Shown piece after piece: positions 27,831 to 36,626 of a DNA stretch of 64,000 bases (position 1 is its first letter; each line of letters begins with the position of its first letter). A program made the position numbers and the translations under genes. The notes beneath the pieces were generated by a model. It saw nothing but the letters and a program-made list of their open reading frames with translations, ran no database searches and was not told the origin of the DNA. The DNA is from an uncultured Alistipes sp. (GTDB lineage: Bacteria; Bacteroidota; Bacteroidia; Bacteroidales; Rikenellaceae): the NCBI GenBank assembly GCA_944320685.1, contig CALUIK010000004.1, positions 1 through 64,000 on the forward strand. Direction: 5' to 3'.

Positions 27831-29132
27831 TCAGCGGCGCGGGACCACTTCGCCGTAGAGATCGTAGTCCTCGGCGTCGGTGATGCGTGCGTCGTAGAAG
27901 TGGCCGCGGCGCAACTGTCGCAGCGAGGCGGGAATAAGTATCTCCTGATCGACCTCGGGAGAGTCGTATTGCGAGCGTGCCACATAGTAGTCGCCTTGGC
28001 GCGAGTCGACGATGACGCGCATCGTGCGCCCCACGCGGGCGAGATTGTTCTCGAAGGATATCCGTTCCTGAAGGCGCATTATGCGGTCGACGCGCCGCTG
28101 CTTCTCCTCATCGGGCACGTCGTCGCGCAGTTCGCGCGCCGAATATGTCCCCTCCTCCTCGGAGTAGGCGAAGACCCCGAGTCGGTCGAAACGCACCTCG
28201 CGCACGAACTCCTCCAACTCCTTCATGTCGGCCTCGGTCTCGGTGGGGTAGCCGACCAGAAGTGTCGTGCGCAGCGCCATGTCGGGGATGCGGCTTCGCA
28301 GCCGCGCGATGAGTTCCATCGCCTCGGCCTTGGTATGGCGGCGCTTCATGGCCGTGAGCATGCGGTCGGATATGTGCTGGAAGGGTATGTCGAGGTATTT
28401 GCAGATCTTGGGTTCCGAAGCCATCGCCTCGATCACGTCGTCGGGAAATGCCGTGGGGTAGGCGTAGTGGAGGCGTATCCATTCGATGCCGTCTATACGG
28501 CACAGCTCGTGCAGCAGTCCCGCCAGACGGCGCCGGCCGTAGAGGTCTATTCCGTAGTATGTCGTGTCCTGCGCTATGACCATCAGTTCGCGCACGCCCC
28601 GTGCAGCGAGCCTGCGCGCCTCCTCCAATAGTGTCTCCATCGGCACCGATACGTGTTCCCCGCGTATGAGAGGTATGGCACAGTATCCGCACTTCCAGTT
28701 GCACCCCTCCGAGATCTTGAGGTAGGCGTAGTGGCGCGGCGTTGTGAGCAGTCGCTCCGTCTCGAGTTCGGTGCGGTGTTCGGCGCCGAGGGCTGCGGCG
28801 ATTCCCGTCCAGTCCTTCACCCCGAAATATCGGTCCACCTCGGGAATCTCGTCGCGCAGTTCGTCGGCGTAGCGCTCGCTCAGGCAGCCTATGACGAAGA
28901 GCCGGTCGATGCGGCCAGCCTGCTTGGCCGCCACGGCCGCGAGGATGGTGTCGATGCTCTCGCGCTTGGCGTCGCCGATGAAGCCGCAGGTATTGATGAC
29001 GACGGTGCGGGCGTCGGTGCGGTCGCTGTCGAAGCGTACCTCGTATCCCGCGGCGGCGAGTTGTGCCATCAGGTGCTCGCTGTCGACGGTGTTCTTCGAA
29101 CAGCCGAGAGTTATGACGTTTATCTTTTTCAC
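27831..29132 (-). CDS. rimO: Ribosomal protein S12 methylthiotransferase RimO
   Basis: The 433-aa radical SAM enzyme methylthiolates Asp88 of ribosomal protein S12. The N-terminal UPF0004 domain has cluster cysteines in LGCSKNTVDSEHL and NTCGFIGDAK and a third in VIGCLSERY. The radical SAM motif CNWKCGYC is near residues 146-153, and a C-terminal TRAM domain closes the protein (TMRVIVDSRQ onward). The segment STHL-free AYPTAFPDDVIEAMA supports RimO rather than MiaB. In related genomes rimO follows ftsY directly; here a restriction-modification pair stands between them. Confidence 0.95.
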   Translation of the reverse strand: MKKINVITLGCSKNTVDSEHLMAQLAAAGYEVRFDSDRTDARTVVINTCGFIGDAKRESIDTILAAVAAKQAGRIDRLFVIGCLSERYADELRDEIPEVDRYFGVKDWTGIAAALGAEHRTELETERLLTTPRHYAYLKISEGCNWKCGYCAIPLIRGEHVSVPMETLLEEARRLAARGVRELMVIAQDTTYYGIDLYGRRRLAGLLHELCRIDGIEWIRLHYAYPTAFPDDVIEAMASEPKICKYLDIPFQHISDRMLTAMKRRHTKAEAMELIARLRSRIPDMALRTTLLVGYPTETEADMKELEEFVREVRFDRLGVFAYSEEEGTYSARELRDDVPDEEKQRRVDRIMRLQERISFENNLARVGRTMRVIVDSRQGDYYVARSQYDSPEVDQEILIPASLRQLRRGHFYDARITDAEDYDLYGEVVPRR

Positions 29133-29145
29133 GTTTTCCGGAAAA

Positions 29146-29943
29146 TTATATTATCTGTATTGCCTCTTCGTATAAATTGGCGATGCAGTTTTGCCTCATA
29201 CGGAATTTTGTGCCGTGGTTGTGACCCGTGCGGGCGTCGATGTCGACGTATATGTTGCCGGATTTTATTTCGGCCAAGAATCTTGCGAAAGAGAATTTAC
29301 GCAATAATTTGACATCGTTGTATCGGAAATATTCCAAACCTTGGAATCTTTTGACTTCGGCTTGAACATAAAAACAGTTCAGAAGTTTTGTGCCGGCCTT
29401 GTAGGCGAGATCGTCGAACCCCCAGTAGGGTTGCGGATTCAATTCCCCGGATCCTGCTCTCTGTTCCACATGCCGCAGCCAATCGTAATGTTTTGGAGCG
29501 ACTTTGTCTGCATCGAACGAGATCTGTATTCTGCGGTTGTCGAAGTCGAGTATGACGGCGAACCCCCTGTCGCTATATCCATTTCCGCTTATGGTTTGCC
29601 TGAAACTTTTTTCATCTTCAGGATATCGTTTTCCAGCATGTCGATGCGGCCATCCGTATAACTTAAGAAAAATTTCCGGCACGAACTTTATGGCGCGAGG
29701 CGACGGTTCCGTATGGAATAAGGTGGTTAGTGATGAGGTGTTTTTACGTTGCGCTTTCAATTCCCATTCTGCTGCGTTAGGTATGGGCAGGTTATTCTCC
29801 TCGATGCCGAGAAGATCTTCAAGGGTATTTCCTACACCACCGGCATTTCCGGGCCGTGCGTTAGGGATCCATCCCATATCGGCAATTTTGTGAAACTCCT
29901 CGATGAGCGACTCTTTCGTGTATATTTTTATGCCAGTTTCCAT
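29146..29943 (-). CDS. MvaI/BcnI-family type II restriction endonuclease
   Basis: The 265-aa protein carries the family block GNTLEDLLGIEENNLPIPN at residues 38-56 and the catalytic E-L-K at 61-63 in EWELKAQRK, with further conserved text IKFVPEIFLKLYGWPHR-like near 85-101. Known members cut CCWGG (MvaI) or CCSGG (BcnI) as monomers. The recognition site here is therefore predicted as a CC-N-GG type, not proved. It starts 1 nt after the methyltransferase stop and ends 13 nt before rimO. Base composition is clearly lower in GC than the flanking genes, a sign of transfer. Confidence 0.88.
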   Translation of the reverse strand: METGIKIYTKESLIEEFHKIADMGWIPNARPGNAGGVGNTLEDLLGIEENNLPIPNAAEWELKAQRKNTSSLTTLFHTEPSPRAIKFVPEIFLKLYGWPHRHAGKRYPEDEKSFRQTISGNGYSDRGFAVILDFDNRRIQISFDADKVAPKHYDWLRHVEQRAGSGELNPQPYWGFDDLAYKAGTKLLNCFYVQAEVKRFQGLEYFRYNDVKLLRKFSFARFLAEIKSGNIYVDIDARTGHNHGTKFRMRQNCIANLYEEAIQII

Positions 29944-29944
29944 A

Positions 29945-30694
29945 TTAAAATAAGGTCGGGCCGGATTGGTGCTCTTTTATGCGTTTCTCGGCACTCTCGC
30001 AATATTGTTGCGAGACTTCCGTGCCTATATAGGTCCGGCCAAGGTCCATTGCCGCTATTGCGGTGGTCCCGCTCCCCATAAACGGGTCGAATACTATTTG
30101 GGCATTTGTCGATCCGATTATTCTTTTTATCAGGTCGACGGGAAAAGGCGCAGGGTGTGAATTGTTCATCTCTTGTGTGAACTCCCATACGTCACCTACG
30201 GCGTTCGCTTTGGGCGCCAATCGGAATTTCGGTTTCGCTATGAGATATATCACCTCGTATGTCGGGAGGAAATAACCCGGGTTAAAATTTATACCGCCTT
30301 TTCTTCTCCATATTATTATCTGCCTGACAGGGAATCCCGAGACAATATCCTGCCGGTCTTGCAGAAGCCCGTTTTGTACACGCCACTTGTGGTTGTAAAA
30401 TATGGCTCCGTCTTCTTTCAGCAGTCGGAACATTTCGCCGAGGCATTCGCGCTGCCATGCGACATACTCCTCATGCGGCATGCAGTCATCATATGTAGAG
30501 TATCCGAACCTTAATGCCGCTTTCGCCCACTTGCCGGACCGTGTATTGTGTTTCATTCCGTTGCCGGTGGAGTTCTTTAGGTTGTATGGCGGAGACGTGA
30601 CGAACAGGTCGATCGACTCGTCGGGCATGTCACGCATTATCGTGAGGCAGTCACCGCATATTATGCGGTTGAGGTATTTTGAGATGTCTTCCAT
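29945..30694 (-). CDS. DNA methyltransferase (beta class), partner of the endonuclease
   Basis: The 249-aa protein has catalytic motif IV as SPPY (residues 34-37) before the SAM-binding motif FDPFMGSGTT (202-211), the order that defines the beta class. SPPY occurs mostly in N4-cytosine, sometimes N6-adenine, enzymes. With an MvaI/BcnI-type nuclease next to it, N4-cytosine methylation of a CC-N-GG site is the best guess. It starts 6 nt after the ftsY stop and has no promoter of its own, so it probably relies on ftsY transcription. Lower GC than its neighbours supports acquisition. Confidence 0.92.
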   Translation of the reverse strand: MEDISKYLNRIICGDCLTIMRDMPDESIDLFVTSPPYNLKNSTGNGMKHNTRSGKWAKAALRFGYSTYDDCMPHEEYVAWQRECLGEMFRLLKEDGAIFYNHKWRVQNGLLQDRQDIVSGFPVRQIIIWRRKGGINFNPGYFLPTYEVIYLIAKPKFRLAPKANAVGDVWEFTQEMNNSHPAPFPVDLIKRIIGSTNAQIVFDPFMGSGTTAIAAMDLGRTYIGTEVSQQYCESAEKRIKEHQSGPTLF

Positions 30695-30700
30695 CTGCGG

Positions 30701-31726
30701 TCACTCATTTTTCTCCCCGAAGAGGGCGTCGACAAACTCTCGGCGGTCGAACATGCGCAACTGGTCGATACCTTCGCCGATGCCGATATAACGGACGGGG
30801 ATGTGGAACTGGTCGCTGATGCCGATCACAACGCCGCCCTTGGCCGTGCCGTCGAGTTTGGTTATCGTGAGCGACGTAACCTTTGTCGCCAGCGTGAACT
30901 GACGCGCCTGCTCGAAGGCGTTCTGGCCCGTCGAGCCGTCGAGCACGAGCATCACCTCGTGGGGCGCGTCGGGTATGACCTTCGCCATGACGTTGCGTAT
31001 CTTCGTGAGCTCGTTCATCAGCCCCACCTTGTTGTGCAGGCGTCCCGCCGTATCGATCAGCACGACGTCGGCCTTGTTCGCCACGGCCGACTTGAGCGTG
31101 TCGTACGCCACCGATGCGGGGTCCGACCCCATCTCCTGACGTATCATCGTGGCGCCCGCCCGCTCGGCCCATACGGCCAGCTGGTCGATGGCGGCGGCAC
31201 GGAAGGTGTCGGCGGCGCCTATGTATACCTTGCGGCCCGCCTTGGCGAGCTGCGCCGCCAGCTTGCCTATGGTTGTGGTCTTGCCGGCGCCGTTCACGCC
31301 CACTACCATCATCACATATGGAGTGCCCTCCTTCACCTCGATGCCGAAGTCCTCGGTCGACGAGTGCGACTGTTCGAGCAGCGAGGCAATCTCGTCGCGC
31401 AGGATGGCGTTCAGCTCCGACGTGTTCAGGTATTTGTCGCGGGCGATGCGCTCCTCGATGCTGCGGATGATCTTGACGGTGGTCTCGACACCCACGTCGG
31501 AGGTTATGAGCACCTCCTCCAGGTCGTCCAGCACCTCGACATCGACGGTCGAGCGTCCCGCCACGGCACGTGCCAGCTTCGAGAATAACCCGCTCTTGGT
31601 CTTCTGCAGGCCTTCGGCCAGTTCCTCGCGTCCGCGCTGTTGTCCCGCCGCCTGCACGGCCGGCTGCTGCGATGGTTCTGCGGCGGCGTTGTCCTGTTTT
31701 TTCTTGAAGAGATCGAAGAATCCCAT
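30701..31726 (-). CDS. ftsY: Signal recognition particle receptor FtsY
   Basis: The 341-aa SRP GTPase docks ribosome-SRP complexes at the membrane. The short acidic A domain (residues 8-45, Q/A rich) is followed by the N domain and the G domain with [15 protein letters not shown] near 142, [11 protein letters not shown] near 169, [12 protein letters not shown] near 222, and [10 protein letters not shown] near 285. The start at [11 protein letters not shown] is typical. It has a good promoter at 31759-31790, separate from the ribosomal protein trio upstream. Confidence 0.98.
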   Translation of the reverse strand: MGFFDLFKKKQDNAAAEPSQQPAVQAAGQQRGREELAEGLQKTKSGLFSKLARAVAGRSTVDVEVLDDLEEVLITSDVGVETTVKIIRSIEERIARDKYLNTSELNAILRDEIASLLEQSHSSTEDFGIEVKEGTPYVMMVVGVNGAGKTTTIGKLAAQLAKAGRKVYIGAADTFRAAAIDQLAVWAERAGATMIRQEMGSDPASVAYDTLKSAVANKADVVLIDTAGRLHNKVGLMNELTKIRNVMAKVIPDAPHEVMLVLDGSTGQNAFEQARQFTLATKVTSLTITKLDGTAKGGVVIGISDQFHIPVRYIGIGEGIDQLRMFDRREFVDALFGEKNE

Positions 31727-31758
31727 GTCGTTGGTGGTTTACGGTGTTTGGTATTCTG

Positions 31759-31790
31759 CAAAATTACGTTTTTTCCGCAATATACGCAAG
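31759..31790 (-). promoter_or_regulatory. ftsY promoter
   Basis: CTTG (31790-31787) and TAATTTTG (31766-31759) on the minus strand with 20-bp spacing, 33 nt upstream of the ftsY ATG. It should also drive the restriction-modification pair and rimO. Confidence 0.78.
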
Positions 31791-31861
31791 GCGGCGGGAT
31801 GTGCCGGCGGTTTCGTTGCGGGCTGGTGCCGGATATGCGGGCGCATGCTGCCGGAACACAC

Positions 31862-31895
31862 ACAAAAGGCGCCTCCTGCCGGAGACGCCTTTTGT
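31862..31895 (-). terminator. Terminator after the L28-L33-DUF4295 genes
   Basis: acaaaaggcg at 31862-31871 pairs with cgccttttgt at 31886-31895, with an inner ctcc/ggag helix. T-rich outer ends exist on the minus strand. It separates the ribosomal genes from the ftsY promoter. Confidence 0.82.
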
Positions 31896-31925
31896 ATTAG
31901 ACGCCGTGGTCTAATGCAATGGTGG

Positions 31926-32081
31926 TTAGTTGGCGAAATATGCCTTGATGTCGGCATCTTCGAGGATGCTCTGCTCCTTGAACACGTAAGCGCCCGTCTT
32001 CTCCGACTTCACCATCTTGATACACTTGGTGTATTTCTTGTTTGTACCCGTTTTAAGGGTGGCGACGACTTTCTTTGCCAT
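31926..32081 (-). CDS. DUF4295 small basic protein
   Basis: The 51-aa product starts MAKKVVATLKTGTNKKYTK and ends DIKAYFAN. It belongs to the DUF4295 family, found almost only in Bacteroidota and nearly always encoded right after rpmG, as here (14-nt gap). Its small size, lysine content and strict linkage with L28 and L33 suggest a ribosome-associated protein; recent ribosome structures in this phylum would be the place to look, but no function is claimed. It is too short for a usual length cutoff. Confidence 0.9.
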   Translation of the reverse strand: MAKKVVATLKTGTNKKYTKCIKMVKSEKTGAYVFKEQSILEDADIKAYFAN

Positions 32082-32095
32082 AGTTCAGTTGCTGT

Positions 32096-32278
32096 TTACT
32101 TGATTTCACGATGTACGGTTACCCTCTTCAGATACGGATTGTACTTGCGACGCTCCAGACGGTCGGGGGTATTCTTCTTGTTCTTGGTGGTGATGTAACG
32201 CGACATTCCTGCCACACCGCTCTCCTTCTGCTCGGTGCACTCGAGAATCACCTGCACTCTGTTACCTTTCTTTGCCAT
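32096..32278 (-). CDS. rpmG: 50S ribosomal protein L33
   Basis: The 60-aa protein matches L33: [18 protein letters not shown] at the start, then [17 protein letters not shown] and the end [18 protein letters not shown]. The zinc-binding CxxC pairs of the zinc form are missing (one Cys at residue 14), so it is the zinc-independent type. It lies 15 nt after rpmB. Confidence 0.97.
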   Translation of the reverse strand: MAKKGNRVQVILECTEQKESGVAGMSRYITTKNKKNTPDRLERRKYNPYLKRVTVHREIK

Positions 32279-32293
32279 TTGTCACTGCGGTTT

Positions 32294-32527
32294 TTAGTAG
32301 ACGTTCTTGGGTGCTGCGGCCTCTTTCAGAGCGGCCGAAAGACCCTTCTTGTTGATAGTTTTCATACCGGCTGCGGTTACCTTCAGGGTAAGCCAGCGGC
32401 CCTCCTCCTCCGACCAGAAGCGCTTGGTTTTCAAGTTGGGATTGAACTTGCGCTTGGTCTTGCGGTTCGAGTGAGAGACATTGTTGCCTATCACCGAGCT
32501 CTTACCTGTAATTTCGCAAACTTTCAT
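32294..32527 (-). CDS. rpmB: 50S ribosomal protein L28
   Basis: The 77-aa protein matches L28 ([20 protein letters not shown], then [12 protein letters not shown] and [27 protein letters not shown]). It is the first gene of the L28-L33-DUF4295 set. The frame is open far upstream, but conservation starts at the ATG at 32527. Promoter elements are 46 nt upstream. Confidence 0.98.
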   Translation of the reverse strand: MKVCEITGKSSVIGNNVSHSNRKTKRKFNPNLKTKRFWSEEEGRWLTLKVTAAGMKTINKKGLSAALKEAAAPKNVY

Positions 32528-32572
32528 CGTTTCGTTGTGTTTTAAAATGCATGCCCTTGCAATAAGGGTGCG

Positions 32573-32603
32573 CAAAGATAAACATTTTTTACGAATAATC
32601 AAT
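32573..32603 (-). promoter_or_regulatory. rpmB promoter
   Basis: ATTG (32603-32600) and TATCTTTG (32580-32573) on the minus strand with 19-bp spacing. Beyond it, 32604-32799 is GC-rich sequence without a recognisable gene. Confidence 0.75.
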
Positions 32604-32799
32604 CCCCCGCCTCTCTTTTTCGCTCGGGCGCCGAATCCTCGGGTCTTTTGTCGGGTGTCTTGCGGTACGGGCATGCGATGCGCCCGCCGCAGGTTCTGAA
32701 GCCCGCACGGCGCCTTGCGTTGCTTCGGATTGCCGGCATCGGACCGCCTGTAGTGCGGCAGGGCAGGCGTGCCGTATTGCCGGTACGTCGTGTCAGGCT

Positions 32800-33957
32800 C
32801 TATTCCAGAAGCCTGCGGTAGAGTCCTATCTCTGCCGGGTCGCCTATCGACTTGCCTTCCACGTCGGAGAGTTTGACGCACTTGCGCAGTTGCTGCTTGT
32901 CGTTCATGCGGCATGTCGAGAGTTTCATCACTATGTTGCAGGGGGTGTAGCCCGTGTCGTTTGTGATGTTGGTGCCGATGCCGAACGAACACCGTATGCG
33001 TCCCTCGCATGCCTTCTTGATCTCGGCGGCGCGGGGGAAGTCGAGCGCATCGCTGAAGATTATGGTCTTGGTCATGGGGTCGATGCCCAGTTCGCGGTAG
33101 CGCGCCACGGCCATGTCGATGAAGCGCAGCGGGTCGCCCGAGTCCTGACGCACGCCGTCGAAGAGCGATGCGTGTTTCTTCGAGAAGTTTTTGAAGAAGA
33201 CCTCCGAGCCGAAACTGTCCGTGAGGGCTATGCCGAGGTATCCGTCATATACGTCGACCCAGTGTTCCATGGCCAGATAGTTGGCCTGCCGGGGGCCTCC
33301 ATTGACGGCGGCGATGAACATCGGCAGCTCGTGCGGGTATGTGCCTATCATCTTCATGCCGAGCTTCATGGCCAGATAGCAGTTCGATGTGCCGGCGCAG
33401 TAGAGCGCCTCGCGGCGGATGTACTCCATGACGGCCTTGTGCACCTCGAACGAGAAGCGGCGCCGCGTGCCGAAGTCCGAGAAGAGCAGGTGCTCGGCAT
33501 TCGACAGCTCGATCTTCTCCTTGAGGCGGGCCATGACGCCGCTCATGTCGGCGGCGTGGGTGCTGTTGCGCAGCGTCGAGACTGTGGTGAGCACGGCGAT
33601 CTCGTAGAGCGTCACCTTGTACATGAAATCCGATGCCTCGATGTGGAGGTGTCCGCGCTCGTCGATCCAAGTCCTGATGCGTTCGGGGTCGAAGCGGAAG
33701 CCCCGCAGCCATTCGAAGTAGTTTTGCGGGATGAAGCGGCAGTTGGAGACCATGTACCGGAACTCCTCGTCCGTGAGGGCGAGACGCCCCAGTTCGGCGA
33801 AGGCGCGGCGCAACTCGGCGACGAAGGCTTCGTCGTAGACGGTTTCATCGCGGTCGTGGAAGACGAACGTCCCTTCGGCCTGCGGGAAGAGCTTGAAGTA
33901 GGCGTATGACGTGGTGAACTTGTAGAGGTCGGTGTCGAGGATTGATTGTACGAACAT
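32800..33957 (-). CDS. pncB: Nicotinate phosphoribosyltransferase
   Basis: The 385-aa enzyme makes nicotinate mononucleotide from nicotinate and PRPP in NAD salvage. Family blocks are visible: [15 protein letters not shown] at residues 5-19, [23 protein letters not shown] near 146-168, TYPHELPMF near 208 and the phosphate-binding [12 protein letters not shown] near 266. It is the last gene of the pyrD-like/cinA/pncB set (11-nt gap to cinA). With PnuC at 3.3 kb the window holds two NAD-precursor functions. Confidence 0.96.
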   Translation of the reverse strand: MFVQSILDTDLYKFTTSYAYFKLFPQAEGTFVFHDRDETVYDEAFVAELRRAFAELGRLALTDEEFRYMVSNCRFIPQNYFEWLRGFRFDPERIRTWIDERGHLHIEASDFMYKVTLYEIAVLTTVSTLRNSTHAADMSGVMARLKEKIELSNAEHLLFSDFGTRRRFSFEVHKAVMEYIRREALYCAGTSNCYLAMKLGMKMIGTYPHELPMFIAAVNGGPRQANYLAMEHWVDVYDGYLGIALTDSFGSEVFFKNFSKKHASLFDGVRQDSGDPLRFIDMAVARYRELGIDPMTKTIIFSDALDFPRAAEIKKACEGRIRCSFGIGTNITNDTGYTPCNIVMKLSTCRMNDKQQLRKCVKLSDVEGKSIGDPAEIGLYRRLLE

Positions 33958-33968
33958 GTGCCGGAGGT

Positions 33969-35243
33969 TTATGTGTTTGGGCTATTCTGTTTCAGGTCTC
34001 GCTTCAGCTCGTCGTAGAGCATCGATATGGCGTATGCCGAGGCGCGGTTTATCACCTGTCCGCGGTCGGTGCCCGAGTCGCGCATCATGCTGACGGTGCG
34101 TGTCGGTGTGGCTACGGCGAACCACACCGTGCCGACGGGTTTCTCGGCCGTACCTCCCGTGGGGCCGGCGATACCGGTGGTGGCGACGGCGTAGTCGGCG
34201 CCCGAAATGCGGCGTGCGCCCTCGGCCATCTGGCGGGCGACGGTCTCGCTCACGGCGCCGAAGCGCACTATGTCGTCGTAGTTTACCCCCAGCACGTCGC
34301 GTTTGGCCTCGTTGCCGTATGTTACGGCCCCGAGCAGGAAATAAGCCGACGCTCCGGCCATGGCGGTGAAGCGCGAGGCTATGGCCCCGCCCGTGCAGCT
34401 TTCGGCTGCGGCGAGGGTCAGCCCGTGCTCCGTCAGGAGTTTGTGAGCCAGAGCCTGTACCGAGGCGTCCTCGAAGCCGACGATGTATTCAGGTATGATG
34501 TCGTATAGCCGGTCGAAGAGCGCGTCGATCGTTTTTCGCGTAGCGTCGGCGTCCTCGACGTCGTAGGCCGACAGGCGCAGCCGCACGACGTTGGGCGAGG
34601 GCAGGTATGCGAGTTTTATCCCCTGCGGCAGTGAGTTCTCCCAGTCGGCAATACGGGCCGCGAGCATCGATTCGGCCAGCCCTGCCGTTATCATCGTGCG
34701 GTGGATGTTGGCGTGGAGAGAGAAGTGGTGCTTCAGCCGCGGCATCACCTCATCCTGCATCAGGTGTTCCATCTCGAATGGCACGCCAGGCAGCGAGACC
34801 ACAACGCCGCCTCCGGCCGTCTCGAACCACATGCCGGGGGCTGTGCCATGACGGTTGGGCAGCACGGTGCAGGTGTCGGGCACGAGTGCCTGCGAACGGT
34901 TCAGTTCGTTGAACTCTATGCCGCGGCGCGCGAGCATCGTGCGTACGTGCTCCGCGACGGCCTTGTCCTCGACCAAACTGGCCGAGAATATGCGTGCGAG
35001 GGTGAGTTTCGTAATGTCGTCCTTGGTGGGGCCGAGGCCTCCCGTGAGGATGACGGCCTGCGATTGTGCCAGCGCGTGGCGCAGCGACTCCTCGATGCGG
35101 TCGGCGGCGTCGCCTACCGAAAGACGCTCGATCACGGTTATGCCTGCGGCATTGAGCTGTTTGGCTATGCTTGCCGAGTTGGTGTCGACGATCTGCCCGA
35201 TGAGGATCTCGTCGCCTATGGTTATTATGGTTGCCTTTATCAT
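33969..35243 (-). CDS. cinA: CinA-like protein with nicotinamide-nucleotide amidase domain
   Basis: The 424-aa protein has an N-terminal MoCF-like (COG1058) domain with VILTGGLGPTKDD near residue 65 and a C-terminal amidase (PncC) domain with AAESCTGGAIASRFTAMAG near 281-300 and TTGIAGPTGG near 354. Homologues hydrolyse NMN to nicotinate mononucleotide and have ADP-ribose pyrophosphatase activity, fitting co-transcription with pncB. Its ATG overlaps the upstream stop by four bases (ATGA). The long frame upstream of this ATG is antisense to nothing conserved and overlaps pyrD in another frame, so it was excluded. Confidence 0.95.
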   Translation of the reverse strand: MIKATIITIGDEILIGQIVDTNSASIAKQLNAAGITVIERLSVGDAADRIEESLRHALAQSQAVILTGGLGPTKDDITKLTLARIFSASLVEDKAVAEHVRTMLARRGIEFNELNRSQALVPDTCTVLPNRHGTAPGMWFETAGGGVVVSLPGVPFEMEHLMQDEVMPRLKHHFSLHANIHRTMITAGLAESMLAARIADWENSLPQGIKLAYLPSPNVVRLRLSAYDVEDADATRKTIDALFDRLYDIIPEYIVGFEDASVQALAHKLLTEHGLTLAAAESCTGGAIASRFTAMAGASAYFLLGAVTYGNEAKRDVLGVNYDDIVRFGAVSETVARQMAEGARRISGADYAVATTGIAGPTGGTAEKPVGTVWFAVATPTRTVSMMRDSGTDRGQVINRASAYAISMLYDELKRDLKQNSPNT

Positions 35244-36436
35244 GATTCCTGCTGTTTGGTCTCTTCTTGGTCCGTATCGTTGCCGGCGGATCCGGTACCG
35301 GCGGCAGACGTAGCGCCTTCCGCCGCAGGCTGCGCCTGTTTGCGCTGCTCCTGCTGGCGGCGGCGTTCTTCGCCTTCGGCCTCGGCGCGGTCCCAGCGGA
35401 CGCGTTCGGCGAGTTCGGCCTGCATCTTCTTGAGCGAGCTTCCTCCACCGTAGATATATTCCGTGCATATCTGTATGAGGATGGCTCCGGCTCCTGCCAT
35501 GGCCTCCACATCGTCGGCATCGGATATGCCTCCGCACGCGATGACGGGGCACGCCCCTTTGGTGCGGTGGCTGATGTGCGATACGATGTGCAGAACGCGG
35601 GCCTTGAGCGGCGCGCCGCACATTATTCCCGGCATGCGCCCCAAGGCGTGTATCTCGCGCGAGGAGTTTTCCAGCCCGTAGCGGCCCGTGGTGCCGCCGC
35701 TGACGACCAGCCCGTCGAGCGGCATGGTGAGCATTATGTCTGTTAGACGGTCGATCTGCTCGTCGCTCAGGTCGGGTGAAATCTTGAGCAGTACGGGGCG
35801 GTATTGGTTCTGCCCCCGGCGGAACTCGAACAGGGGTTCGAGTATGGCTTCGACCTGCTCCTTGGTGCGGGGGACGAAGGGCTCGGGGCCCGAGCTGTCG
35901 CATACGTTGACGGTGAAGTAGTCGGCATACTGGTACAGCGGGCGGAATGAACGCAGGTAGTCGGCCGGAGCGTCGCACTCGGGGGTGGCGTGGTTCTTCA
36001 CTATGTTGCAGCCCAAGACCGTGTGGCAACGTGTGCGTTTGATGTTCTCGATTACCCGCTCGACGCCGGCGCTTTCGATGATGGAATTGTATATAAGCGC
36101 GCGGTCGCCCGCCAGACGGTACAGCCGCCTTGCCGCCGAGCCGTTCTGAGGCCGCGGCGTAATGGACCCCACTTCGACGAACCCGAAGCCCGAGGCGCTG
36201 AGGGCGTCGATCATGGTGCCATTGGTGTCGAAGCCGGCTGCGATACCTATGGGCGAGGAGAATTTCATCCCGAAAGCCTCGCATTCGAGTTCGGGCATGG
36301 GCGGCGCATACAGTTTGCGCAGGAGGAGTGTCCCGAGCGGGGTCGCGGCGGCCGCGCGCATTGCCCACCGTTTGCGTTGCAGTGCGAAGTCGGGTCCCGT
36401 GAAGAACCTGAACGGTTGTGTCAATGAATCGAACAT
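35240..36436 (-). CDS. pyrD: Dihydroorotate dehydrogenase class 2-like protein with altered motifs
   Basis: The 398-aa protein aligns with class 2 (quinone-type) PyrD: an N-terminal membrane-association helix region (1-40), GIAAGFDTNG near 64-73, GSITPRPQNG near 90-99, LLKISPDLSDEQID near 216-229, CGGISDADDVEAMAGAGA near 300, and YGGGSSLKKM near 330. Several canonical FMN/orotate residues differ: DTNG for DKNA, YNSIIES for NRMGFNN, NVCDSSG for NVSSPNT, and VSGGTT for ATNTT. A Gln/Ala/Glu-rich tail of about 50 residues (from 345) ends it. It is either a strongly diverged PyrD or a paralogue with another substrate. The promoter is at 36499-36530. Confidence 0.75.
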   Translation of the reverse strand: MFDSLTQPFRFFTGPDFALQRKRWAMRAAAATPLGTLLLRKLYAPPMPELECEAFGMKFSSPIGIAAGFDTNGTMIDALSASGFGFVEVGSITPRPQNGSAARRLYRLAGDRALIYNSIIESAGVERVIENIKRTRCHTVLGCNIVKNHATPECDAPADYLRSFRPLYQYADYFTVNVCDSSGPEPFVPRTKEQVEAILEPLFEFRRGQNQYRPVLLKISPDLSDEQIDRLTDIMLTMPLDGLVVSGGTTGRYGLENSSREIHALGRMPGIMCGAPLKARVLHIVSHISHRTKGACPVIACGGISDADDVEAMAGAGAILIQICTEYIYGGGSSLKKMQAELAERVRWDRAEAEGEERRRQQEQRKQAQPAAEGATSAAGTGSAGNDTDQEETKQQES

Positions 36437-36498
36437 ATCGTTTAGCGTCTTGGCATCGCCGCGGAGGACTTTTGCCGAGAGCCGTATTTAATGAATTG

Positions 36499-36530
36499 CA
36501 AATATAATAAAAGGCGGCCGCCGCGGCAAA
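36499..36530 (-). promoter_or_regulatory. Promoter of the pyrD-like/cinA/pncB operon
   Basis: TTTG (36530-36527) and TATATTTG (36506-36499) on the minus strand with a 20-bp spacer, a full consensus match, 62 nt upstream of the ATG. Confidence 0.85.
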
Positions 36531-36626
36531 CGAAAACACTCTTTTCGTATCCGGTGTTGGCGGCATGCCGCATGCCGCATCGCAAAATATGGCGGCAGCC
36601 GGATTCGGCGGCCTGCCGCGTTGCCG

